Shown: positions 8,127 to 15,417 of the stretch, in pieces
How the letters are laid out: each line of letters opens with the position of its first letter
Numbering within the stretch: position 1 is the first letter of the stretch
Source: JAFGHJ01 sp964525555
GTDB lineage: Bacteria > Hydrothermota > UBA3072
Assembly (NCBI GenBank): GCA_964525555.1
Contig: CAZGHN010000015.1
Location: forward strand, 1-58,252
Length of the DNA stretch: 58,252 bases
Direction of reading: 5' to 3'
The notes under the pieces: generated by a model
What the model saw: the letters and a program-made list of their open reading frames with translations, nothing else
What the model was told of the DNA's origin: nothing
The model's database searches: none
Translations under genes and position numbers: made by a program

Positions 8127-8155
8127 TTGATGGTGAATATGAATCTTTTTAAAAT
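8127..8155 (+). promoter_or_regulatory. Possible promoter of the FAD oxidoreductase gene
   Basis: TTGATG (8127-8132), a 17-base spacer and TAAAAT (8150-8155). The box ends five bases before an in-frame GTG (8161) and eleven before ATG 8167. No Shine-Dalgarno is seen, so the message may be leaderless. Confidence 0.4.
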
Positions 8156-8160
8156 GAAGT

Positions 8161-9738
8161 GTGTTTATGAGTAGGAAAACAGCAATAATAATTGGAGCGG
8201 GACCGGCAGGTTTGACTGCTGCTTATGAATTATGCGATAAGACAGACATCAAGCCAATTGTTTATGAATCCTCCGGGGATATTGGCGGTATTGCCAAGAC
8301 CATCAATTATAAGGGCAATAGAATTGATATAGGCGGTCACAGATTTTTTTCAAAGTCTGCCCGGGTTATGCAATGGTGGACCGAACTTTTCCCTTTGCAG
8401 GGAGCGCCATCAAAAAATGATATCATACTTAAAAGGAAAGTTTGCCTTTCGGAAAAATCCGATGCTCCTGATCCCGAAAAAACTGACCGGGTAATGTTGG
8501 TCCGTAGCCGTATCTCAAGGATATTTTTCCTGCGAAAATTCTTTGAATATCCTATTTCTTTGAGCTTTAATACATTTTCGAATCTTGGATTGGTGCTAGT
8601 ATTTAAAATAATCTTAAGTTACATAAAAATAAAGCTTTTTCCTATTAAAGACGAAAAATCTTTGGAAGACTTTTATATCAATAGATTCGGAGAAGAATTG
8701 TATTTGACTTTCTTTAAAGATTATACTGAAAAGGTATGGGGAATTCCCTGTTATAAAATTAAACCTGAGTGGGGCGCGCAGAGAGTAAAGGGCTTATCAA
8801 TCGGTAAGGCAATCCTTGATGCGTTCAAAAGTATTTTTCATAAGAGTTCTTCCATTGCTCAAAAAGACATTGAAACCAGTTTGGTAAAACAATTTATGTA
8901 TCCTAAGTTCGGACCAGGGCAGATGTGGGAAGAGGTAGCAGGAATTGTTGAAAAATTAGGTGGAGAGGTACATCTAAGGAAGAAGGTTATAGGCCTGGTG
9001 ACCCAGGATAACAGAGTTGTTGAAGTTAAGTTAAAGGATGAGATTACCGGTGATATTGTTACAAATAAAGGAGATTATTTTTTTTCTTCGATGCCAGTTA
9101 AAGACTTAATCCTTGGTTTTGACGATGTTCCCGAAAATGTCCGAAAAGCAGCGGAAGGATTAATGTATCGTGATTTTATTACTGTTGGAGTACTTTTGAA
9201 AAAAATGAAGATAAAGAACAAAACGAAAATAAAAACTATTAACAATATTGTTCCTGATAACTGGATTTACATCCAGGAAAGAGATGTAAAACTTGCCAGG
9301 CTTCAGATATTCAACAATTGGAGTCCTTATATGGTTAAAGATGAAGGGACTGTTTGGATGGGACTTGAATATATGTGCAACAAGGGAGATGGATTATGGA
9401 ATAAATCCGATGATGGTTTTGCAAATTTTGCAATTGATGAGTTGGCAGCCATTGATATTATAGAAAAAGAAGATGTTCTTGATGATGTTGTTATTAGAAT
9501 GACAAATGTGTATCCGGTTTATTCGGGAACGTATGATGAATTCCACGTGATTAAGGATTTTGTTGATAAATTCGAAAATCTATTTTTAATCGGCAGGAAC
9601 GGTATGCACAGGTACAACAATCAGGATCATTCAATGCTGTCTGCAATGGTTGCAGTCGATAATATTATTAATAACATTAAATCGAAAGAAAATATTTGGG
9701 CTGTTAATATCGAGGAAGAATATCATGAGAAAAAATGA
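8161..9738 (+). CDS. NAD(P)/FAD-dependent oxidoreductase, UDP-galactopyranose mutase/protoporphyrinogen oxidase-like
   Basis: 525 residues. The N-terminus has the FAD-binding Rossmann motif IIGAGPAGLTAAYEL, then an acidic residue and the GG motif (GDIGGIAKTINYKGNRIDIGGHRFF). The EKVWGIP phrase near residue 190 and the C-terminal FLIGRNGMHRYNNQDHSM FAD contact are characteristic of COG1232-like oxidoreductases found in polysaccharide gene sets and often called UDP-galactopyranose mutase-like. The actual substrate is unknown. The start is either GTG 8161 (leaderless) or ATG 8167. The final coding bases are followed at once by AT-rich DNA and the GNAT genes. No glycosyltransferase is nearby to define a pathway. 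Confidence 0.75.
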   Translation: MFMSRKTAIIIGAGPAGLTAAYELCDKTDIKPIVYESSGDIGGIAKTINYKGNRIDIGGHRFFSKSARVMQWWTELFPLQGAPSKNDIILKRKVCLSEKSDAPDPEKTDRVMLVRSRISRIFFLRKFFEYPISLSFNTFSNLGLVLVFKIILSYIKIKLFPIKDEKSLEDFYINRFGEELYLTFFKDYTEKVWGIPCYKIKPEWGAQRVKGLSIGKAILDAFKSIFHKSSSIAQKDIETSLVKQFMYPKFGPGQMWEEVAGIVEKLGGEVHLRKKVIGLVTQDNRVVEVKLKDEITGDIVTNKGDYFFSSMPVKDLILGFDDVPENVRKAAEGLMYRDFITVGVLLKKMKIKNKTKIKTINNIVPDNWIYIQERDVKLARLQIFNNWSPYMVKDEGTVWMGLEYMCNKGDGLWNKSDDGFANFAIDELAAIDIIEKEDVLDDVVIRMTNVYPVYSGTYDEFHVIKDFVDKFENLFLIGRNGMHRYNNQDHSMLSAMVAVDNIINNIKSKENIWAVNIEEEYHEKK

Positions 9739-9808
9739 TTTAATAGAAAGGATTAAAAAAGTAAATCTGAGTAGGCAAGTATGATAAGAAATTTTAGTAT
9801 TCTTGCAT

Positions 9809-10297
9809 ATGTTTAATATAAGAACTGCCACAAAAGAAGATATATCTTCGATTACCGAAATCTATAATGACGCAGTTTTGAATACAACCGCAACATTCGA
9901 TATTGAGCCGAAAACCTATTCCGAGCAGGAAAGCTGGTTCGAACAACATGCAGGTAAATTTACAGTTATAGTAGCTGTCGATAATGATGCTGTCGTGGGT
10001 TGGGCTTCCTTGAGCCCGTGGTCTGACAGATGTGCGTATTCGAATACGGCAGATGTAGCAGTTTATATAAAAGATGAATTTCGAGGGAAGGGAATAGGAA
10101 AGAAATTAGTAAAAGAACTATTAAAAAGAGGTCCTGACAACGGACTTCACAGCGCTATCGCAAAAATCTGCGCGGAAAACGAAGTAAGTTTAAATTTGTT
10201 TAAAAAGCTCGGATTTAAAAATATAGGAACTATGAAAGAGGTCGGATATAAATTTGGCAGGCGACTGGATGTTCATTTGATGCAGATAATGTTTTGA
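9809..10297 (+). CDS. GNAT acetyltransferase, phosphinothricin/L-amino-acid N-acyltransferase-like
   Basis: About 162 residues from ATG 9809. It begins NIRTATKEDISSITEIYNDAV and contains FDIEPKTYSEQESWF, typical of the Pat/MnaT branch of the GNAT fold. The acetyl-CoA pyrophosphate loop is RGKGIGKKLV, and the end carries CAENEVSLNLFKKLGFKNIGTM. Family members acetylate free amines of amino-acid analogues such as phosphinothricin or methionine sulfoximine, but the natural substrate here is unknown. No clear Shine-Dalgarno precedes the ATG. Its TGA overlaps the ATG of the next gene (TGATG), so the pair is probably translationally coupled. Confidence 0.8.
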   Translation: MFNIRTATKEDISSITEIYNDAVLNTTATFDIEPKTYSEQESWFEQHAGKFTVIVAVDNDAVVGWASLSPWSDRCAYSNTADVAVYIKDEFRGKGIGKKLVKELLKRGPDNGLHSAIAKICAENEVSLNLFKKLGFKNIGTMKEVGYKFGRRLDVHLMQIMF

Positions 10298-10743
10298 TGA
10301 TGAATATTGAAATCGCAGAAGCAGGAAAAGGAGATTTACCTGATATATTGAGCTTATATGCTGATCGAGATATCGATGCAGGTAATGTTTTGCCAGTTAA
10401 AAAGGCGGAAGAAATATTCGATAGGATGCAATCGTATCCCAATTATAAAATATATATTGCGAAATATAACGATGAAATAGTAGGCACATTCTCGCTTTCG
10501 ATAATGGATAATATTGCTCACCTGGGGAGATGTTCCGGTTTGATTGAAAGTGTAGTAGTTAGAAAAGATATGAGGGCAAAGGGCATAGGAAGAAAAATGA
10601 TGGAATATGCTTTTGAAATATGCAGGAAGAATAACTGTTGTAAAATAAATTTATCCAGCAATTTAAAAAGAGAAAGAGCGCATAAATTTTACGAGAATTT
10701 AGGATTTGACAAACATGGCTATAGTTTTTCGATTGAATTATAA
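10297..10743 (+). CDS. GNAT family N-acetyltransferase
   Basis: 148 residues. The acetyl-CoA loop is MRAKGIGRKMMEYA, preceded by the beta-4 strand LIESVVVRKDM, and followed by RERAHKFYENLGF, a standard GNAT ending. The substrate is unknown. The start is one of two consecutive ATG codons (10297 or 10300) touching the stop of the upstream GNAT gene, so they form a two-gene unit. It shares only fold-level similarity with its neighbour, so this is not a recent duplication. Confidence 0.8.
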   Translation: MMNIEIAEAGKGDLPDILSLYADRDIDAGNVLPVKKAEEIFDRMQSYPNYKIYIAKYNDEIVGTFSLSIMDNIAHLGRCSGLIESVVVRKDMRAKGIGRKMMEYAFEICRKNNCCKINLSSNLKRERAHKFYENLGFDKHGYSFSIEL

Positions 10744-10808
10744 TATTTGGCGCTTCGTACCTCAAGGTTTTAAAGCTTCGGAGAGTTTAAATTTTCAAAG
10801 GATTTTTT

Positions 10809-11288
10809 ATGATTCGTAGAGATTATCTGATGAGGCTTATAGAGCAGTTTACCGAAGCTCTAAACAGACTCTTGAAGTCAAAAGAAAACAAAGACTATAA
10901 AGAAGCTCTCGATCTTATCGGAGAAACATACAAGGAGCTTCTTGGCTTTGATTCGCTTTTCATAAATTCTGTTGGTACGGACGATTTAATTTCTATTATT
11001 TCAACGGATGGAATTCCTGATGCAGACAAATGTATCATAATTGCGACTTTGTTAAAAGAAGAGGGCGATGTTTACGAAGCTCAGAACCAATTAGATATAA
11101 GTCACATGAGATATTTAAAATCCCTGGATATATTTCTGAGAGGTTTTTTATCAGAGGGGGAAATAATGCTGGATACCAATCCCTACGACTTAGAAAAGAT
11201 TATTAATAAATTGGGAGAGGAAAATCTTACGCCCGAAATCAAAAAGCGACTTTCTAAATACTATGAAAAGATACATAAAGATAAATAA
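10809..11288 (+). CDS. Helical protein of unknown function, DUF6483-like
   Basis: 159 residues, almost entirely helical and soluble. The opening RRDYLMRLIEQFTEALNRLL and the TPR-like centre resemble DUF6483, a small uncharacterised family; I hold this family match tentatively. AAAGGA lies six bases before ATG 10809. The last 26 bases overlap the signal peptidase gene in another frame, so the two are likely co-translated. No catalytic motif is visible. Confidence 0.6.
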   Translation: MIRRDYLMRLIEQFTEALNRLLKSKENKDYKEALDLIGETYKELLGFDSLFINSVGTDDLISIISTDGIPDADKCIIIATLLKEEGDVYEAQNQLDISHMRYLKSLDIFLRGFLSEGEIMLDTNPYDLEKIINKLGEENLTPEIKKRLSKYYEKIHKDK

Positions 11289-11835
11289 ACACTATCTTAC
11301 GGTATTCTGGATTATATTTATTGCTGCTATCGATGTAATTACGAGGTATAACGCACAATTATATTTTGACCCGGAGAAGACATTTTGGGTCATAAAGGGA
11401 GTGTTAGGTCTTACTTATAAAATAAATTATGGTGGATTACTTGGATTGTTCAGCAAATGGAAGTTCTTTAATATTTTTAATATATTTATTTCAACTTTTG
11501 TTTTAATAATTTCCTTTATTTATTATTCGAAGCTTGATCAATATTTAACTCTATCCCTGAGGAGTTTTTTTATATTTTTTAACGCTTCTTTTCTTGGAGC
11601 ACTTCCTGATCGTATTTTTCTAGGATATACAAGAGATTGGATAGATTGGTTTGGTCCTGGGGTGGCTAATATAGCAGATTACTGCGGATTTGCGTCTTAT
11701 TTTCTTCTATTTGTCGGCCTTTTTTTTCATCCGGAAATTACCCGAAAGAGATTCAGAGAATACAATTCTTCCTCGCTTAGAAAACAACTTGGGCTTCACT
11801 TATTTCAGAAAACCAGGAATGGTGAGAGTTCTTAG
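11263..11835 (+). CDS. lspA: Signal peptidase II (prolipoprotein peptidase), divergent
   Basis: 190 residues with four transmembrane segments. The LspA motifs are present in altered form: IDVITR in helix 1 (usual D-x2-TK), INYGGLLGLF for the N-x-GAAFG loop, LGALPDR with catalytic Asp116, and VANIADYCG with catalytic Asp139. Both catalytic aspartates of this aspartyl membrane protease are kept. The enzyme cuts the signal peptide just before the lipidated Cys; a substrate candidate is the lipoprotein at 1-600. The C-terminal tail of about 35 residues is longer than usual and charged. It overlaps the DUF6483-like gene by 26 bases. Confidence 0.75.
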   Translation: MKRYIKINKHYLTVFWIIFIAAIDVITRYNAQLYFDPEKTFWVIKGVLGLTYKINYGGLLGLFSKWKFFNIFNIFISTFVLIISFIYYSKLDQYLTLSLRSFFIFFNASFLGALPDRIFLGYTRDWIDWFGPGVANIADYCGFASYFLLFVGLFFHPEITRKRFREYNSSSLRKQLGLHLFQKTRNGESS

Positions 11836-11849
11836 TTTTCTATTAATTC

Positions 11850-11888
11850 TTGACAAATTTCAACAAGCAACTACTATCTTAATAGTAG
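11850..11888 (+). promoter_or_regulatory. Promoter of nadE with a palindrome over the -10 box
   Basis: TTGACA (11850-11855), a 16-base spacer and TACTAT (11872-11877). The -10 is the left half of a 7-bp perfect inverted repeat, CTACTAT (11871-11877) and ATAGTAG (11882-11888), separated by four bases. This could be an operator for NAD-linked control or chance; the repeat is short. Confidence 0.55.
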
Positions 11889-11925
11889 AGTAGTAATGGA
11901 ATTTAATAAAAAGGTGCCTAATTAA

Positions 11926-13575
11926 ATGAAAATTACTATAGCGCAGATGAATCCTACCGTCGGAGATATCGACGGTAATTCAAACAGAATAAAAAATACT
12001 CTGAACGATTGCGTCGATAACTCAACGGATTTGATAATTTTTCCGGAACTTTTTCTTACAGGATACCCCCCAAGAGACCTTCTGGAGCGTCCATGGTTTA
12101 TTTCTAAGGTCGAGGAAGCAGTCCAAAAACTAACAGAAATCTCTAATCAATATCCTGAAACAGGAATTCTTTTTGGTGCGCCGATATCGACCGGCAAGGA
12201 TGCCGGTCGCGGACTTTACAACTCGGCATTATTAATTTGTGGAGGGAAGGTAGTTTTTAGACAGCACAAATCTCTTTTGCCCACTTATGATGTTTTCGAT
12301 GAGGCAAGATATTTCGACCCTGCTCCCAATATAGAGACAGCTTCCTTCAAGGATGAGGTACTCGGCATTTCCATTTGCGAAGATGCGTGGAATGATCCGG
12401 AATTGTGGATAAAGAGAAATTATTCTCTAGATCCAATAGAAGAATTGCATAGAAGAGGGGCTACTGTATTTATAAATCTTTCCGCGTCGCCTTTTTATAT
12501 CGGGAAAGAGAAAACTCGTTTCCGTATTCTTCAGAGTCATGCCGGGAAACATCAAACTCCGTTTGTTTTTGTTAATCAGGTGGGAGGAAATGACGAACTT
12601 ATATTTGACGGCAGGAGTATGTTCGTGGATAGGACCGGTGAACCGGCAGAAATTTTTCCTTCTTTCAAGGAACATGTAAAGACAATAGATACAGGCATGC
12701 AGGGCAGTTCCGGGCTCTACTGTCCTCAGGATGAAACCGAGAGTGTTTACGGGGCTCTCGTTCTCGGCGTAAGGGATTATATGAGGAAATGTAATTTCTC
12801 AAGATCCGTAGTAGGGCTTTCGGGAGGAATCGATTCTGCTGTAACCATTTGCCTGGCGAAGGAAGCTGTAGGCTCTGAAAATGTTTTGGGTGTTTCTATG
12901 CCTTCGCCTTATTCCTCAGCGGAGAGTCTAGAATACGCAAAAAAACTTGCAGGAAATCTCGGGGTCGAATTTAAAGTTATACCTATTGATGAAGTATATA
13001 AGTCCTACATAAAAACTTTAAATGAATCTTTGGGAACCGCAGAGGATATAGATATTACTCTGGAAAACGTTCAGGCAAGGATACGGGGTAATATCCTCAT
13101 GGCGATTTCCAATAAATTCAATTATCTGGTGCTTTCTACCGGAAACAAGAGCGAGCTTGCTGTTGGGTACTGTACTTTGTATGGGGATATGAGCGGAGGG
13201 CTTGCCGTAATTTCCGATGTACCGAAGACAATGGTTTACGAACTGGCTGGTTATATAAATGGAAAAACAGAAGTAATTCCCAGAGAAATTATCACAAGAG
13301 TGCCTTCGGCTGAATTAAAGCCCGACCAGAAAGACCAGGATATCCTGCCTGCTTATGACGTGCTCGATGAAATACTTCGATATTACATCGATGAGAGATA
13401 TTCTAAGAAAAAAATTCTCGATATGGGTTTTGACAAAAAAACGGTCGATTGGGTAATACGTGCGGTTGACAGAAACGAATATAAAAGAAAACAGGCAGCT
13501 CCCGGGCTCAAAGTTACGACCAGGGCTTTCGGTATGGGAAGAAGAATGCCCATCGCAGCAAAGTACGATATTTAA
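11926..13575 (+). CDS. nadE: Glutamine-dependent NAD+ synthetase
   Basis: 549 residues, the normal length for the two-domain enzyme. The N-terminal nitrilase-type amidase has Glu41 (FPELFLTGYPP), Lys115 (RQHKSLLPTYDVFDE) and Cys151 (SICEDAW), which release ammonia from glutamine. The C-terminal synthetase has the ATP loop GLSGGIDSA (297-305) and LSTGNKSELAVGYCTLYGDM. It amidates deamido-NAD to NAD+, the last step of both de novo synthesis and the nicotinate branch. It fits with the nicotinamidase gene at 44002. The start ATG follows AAAAAGGTG. The gene has its own promoter at 11850. Confidence 0.95.
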   Translation: MKITIAQMNPTVGDIDGNSNRIKNTLNDCVDNSTDLIIFPELFLTGYPPRDLLERPWFISKVEEAVQKLTEISNQYPETGILFGAPISTGKDAGRGLYNSALLICGGKVVFRQHKSLLPTYDVFDEARYFDPAPNIETASFKDEVLGISICEDAWNDPELWIKRNYSLDPIEELHRRGATVFINLSASPFYIGKEKTRFRILQSHAGKHQTPFVFVNQVGGNDELIFDGRSMFVDRTGEPAEIFPSFKEHVKTIDTGMQGSSGLYCPQDETESVYGALVLGVRDYMRKCNFSRSVVGLSGGIDSAVTICLAKEAVGSENVLGVSMPSPYSSAESLEYAKKLAGNLGVEFKVIPIDEVYKSYIKTLNESLGTAEDIDITLENVQARIRGNILMAISNKFNYLVLSTGNKSELAVGYCTLYGDMSGGLAVISDVPKTMVYELAGYINGKTEVIPREIITRVPSAELKPDQKDQDILPAYDVLDEILRYYIDERYSKKKILDMGFDKKTVDWVIRAVDRNEYKRKQAAPGLKVTTRAFGMGRRMPIAAKYDI

Positions 13576-13591
13576 GAAAAAAGCAAAAATC

Positions 13592-14224
13592 ATGAAAGAT
13601 AATAAATGGTTGTGGAGTATTGTACTATTATTAGCAATCATAACTGTATTTTATAATATTTTTGAGGGGTTGATTTCTGTTTTCTTTGGTATCACGGATG
13701 AGACTCTGGCATTGTTCGGTTTTGGTGTCGATTCGTTTATTGAGGTATTGTCGGGACTTGGTATATGGCATATGGTTATTCGGATAAAGAAAAATCAAAG
13801 CGACAATATCGAAGATTTTCAAAGAACGGCTCTAAAAATAACCGGGACATCTTTCTATATTTTAGCAGTAGGTTTATTGGTGAGTGTTACCAATAATATT
13901 TTTACGGGTCATAAACCAGAGAGCACTTTTTGGGGAATAGTAATATCGTCGGTGTCTCTACTGACAATGATTCTTTTAACATATTTCAAATTGAATGTTG
14001 GGAAAAAATTAGGTTCCGACGCTGTTATAGCGGATGCTAATTGTACGAAAACCTGTGTTTATTTATCAATCTTACTTCTTACTTCAAGTATTCTCTATGA
14101 GGTTTTTAAAATCGGATATATCGATTCTATCGGTGCTTTAGGAATTGCTTTTTATTCTTTCAGGGAAGGCAGGGAAGCTATGGAGAGGGCGAAAGGAGAG
14201 GGTACTTGTAATTTGAAGTGCTAA
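13592..14224 (+). CDS. Cation diffusion facilitator-like transporter with Cys-substituted metal site
   Basis: 210 residues with five or six hydrophobic helices. Helix 2 has DSFIEVLSG with Asp47 and Glu51, matching the D-x3-D metal site of CDF proteins such as YiiP. In helix 5 the usual H-x3-D is replaced by Cys151-x3-Cys155 (DANCTKTC). The cytoplasmic metal-sensing domain of classical CDFs is missing, and the protein ends in CNLKC. I infer a transporter for a softer metal, but function is unproven. The start at 13592 follows nadE by 16 bases. A longer reading from 13460 would overlap nadE for 116 bases and has no support. Confidence 0.7.
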   Translation: MKDNKWLWSIVLLLAIITVFYNIFEGLISVFFGITDETLALFGFGVDSFIEVLSGLGIWHMVIRIKKNQSDNIEDFQRTALKITGTSFYILAVGLLVSVTNNIFTGHKPESTFWGIVISSVSLLTMILLTYFKLNVGKKLGSDAVIADANCTKTCVYLSILLLTSSILYEVFKIGYIDSIGALGIAFYSFREGREAMERAKGEGTCNLKC

Positions 14225-14246
14225 CCACTGTTGGCAAAATTCATTC

Positions 14247-14275
14247 TTGACAAATCCTCAGCAATTTTCTACAAT
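14247..14275 (+). promoter_or_regulatory. Sigma70-type promoter before the small membrane protein
   Basis: TTGACA (14247-14252), a 17-base spacer and TACAAT (14270-14275). CAAGGAGTC precedes the ATG at 14305, so the leader is short (about 22 nt) with a normal ribosome site. ATTCTTG and CAAGAAT flank the promoter as a weak inverted repeat. Confidence 0.65.
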
Positions 14276-14304
14276 TCAAGACAAGAATAACAAGGAGTCA
14301 TAAA

Positions 14305-14703
14305 ATGAAGAAAACAATAACCCTTATAATCGATGCCAGTATTAATCTTGTCCTGGGAATACTATTAATATTCTTCCCCTTAGTCTACAAATTTTCAGGT
14401 GTACCGGAATCAAACACTAATTTTTACCCAAATATCTTAGGAGCAGTATTAATTGGTATTGCTGTTGCTTTATTCATAGAAGCATTTAGAAAAGATAAAA
14501 GTAACTATATAGGCCTGGGTTTAATAGGAGCTTTAAGTATAAATATGTGCGGAGGGATTGTATTGGCACTATGGCTTATATTTGGAGGATTGACAATACC
14601 GCTGCGAGGACAAATATTCTTATGGTTGCTAGCTTTTATACTGTTAATAATAAGCAGTGTAGAATTAATCTTTAATATAAGAAACGCAGGTAAAGTAGCA
14701 TAA
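14305..14703 (+). CDS. Unknown four-helix membrane protein
   Basis: 132 residues with four hydrophobic helices at about 5-24, 42-61, 71-96 and 102-124, and short charged loops. I do not recognise a family. It has a strong promoter (14247) and a good ribosome site (AAGGAG). The following methyltransferase starts 39 bases later and is probably co-transcribed. No conserved polar residues stand out inside the helices. Confidence 0.7.
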   Translation: MKKTITLIIDASINLVLGILLIFFPLVYKFSGVPESNTNFYPNILGAVLIGIAVALFIEAFRKDKSNYIGLGLIGALSINMCGGIVLALWLIFGGLTIPLRGQIFLWLLAFILLIISSVELIFNIRNAGKVA

Positions 14704-14742
14704 CCAAGTTATTGGATATTTCTTATAGAGAAGTGCCTGATT

Positions 14743-15417
14743 ATGAAAAAGCCAAAAAGAGATGAAACTTATTATATAGCAAAAACTTTCGATTATACAG
14801 CAAGGTTCTATGATCGTACTTTGAACAAGAGATTAGGGCATGAGTTTTATTCCCTTGCGGCAAAATTGGCTGGAGTAAAAGGAGGCGAAAAAGTACTGGA
14901 CGCAGGTTGCGGCACGGGAACGCTTGCTTTAAAGCTTAAAAAACTAGTAGGAAATAAAGGGCTTGTAGCGGGAATTGACGCATCAGGAGGGATGCTTAAA
15001 CAGGCAAAAATCAAAGCAGAGAAAGAGAATATTCATCTCGACTTAAGAGTTGCCTCAATTGAAAAAATACCTTTTCCCGATAATTTCTTTGACGTTATAA
15101 CCTCTACATGGGTGTTCCATCAACTATCCCTTTCTCTAAAAAAGAAAGGGATCCAAGAGATACTCAGAGTTTTGAGAGTAGGAGGACATTTCCTGCTGGT
15201 TGACCTTCATAAAATCACAAATCCGTTGCGAGCGTTCTATAATTTGCCTTTTTACTGGTGGAACGAGGGATATAAAATTCATGTTCACGGAAAGTTGCCG
15301 GAACTACTAGCTGAGGTAGGATTCGCAGAGGTTAAAATTATAAATAGAATCCGTGATAAGATAGATTATATTAGTGCGTTTAAACCCGAACTCACTCCTC
15401 CCAATCATCAGTTCTAA
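14743..15417 (+). CDS. Class I SAM-dependent methyltransferase, UbiE-like
   Basis: 224 residues. Motif I is VLDAGCGTGTLALKL, followed by GIDASGGMLKQA, FPDNFFDVITSTWVFHQL and LRVGGHFLLVDLH, which place it among UbiE/COQ5-like and type 11 methyltransferases. The opening FDYTARFYDRTLNKRLG is also typical. The substrate could be a quinone or lipid precursor, but nothing nearby confirms it. The 3' end overlaps the sialate esterase gene by 26 bases, tail to tail. A 10-bp perfect inverted repeat lies within the gene at 15126-15152. Confidence 0.8.
   Translation: MKKPKRDETYYIAKTFDYTARFYDRTLNKRLGHEFYSLAAKLAGVKGGEKVLDAGCGTGTLALKLKKLVGNKGLVAGIDASGGMLKQAKIKAEKENIHLDLRVASIEKIPFPDNFFDVITSTWVFHQLSLSLKKKGIQEILRVLRVGGHFLLVDLHKITNPLRAFYNLPFYWWNEGYKIHVHGKLPELLAEVGFAEVKIINRIRDKIDYISAFKPELTPPNHQF

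Noticed and set aside
11690..11893. 67-codon frame overlapping lspA
   Set aside because: It is out of frame with lspA, runs through the nadE promoter and has no ribosome site.
13460..13591. Upstream extension of the CDF-like protein
   Set aside because: It would overlap nadE by 116 bases and give a basic, non-homologous leader; the membrane protein starts naturally at 13592.
14226..14250. TGGCAAAATTCATTC as a possible sigma-54 promoter
   Set aside because: The GG and GC pairs are not in -24/-12 spacing, and a good TTGACA-17-TACAAT promoter lies beside it. No convincing sigma-54 site was found anywhere in the window.
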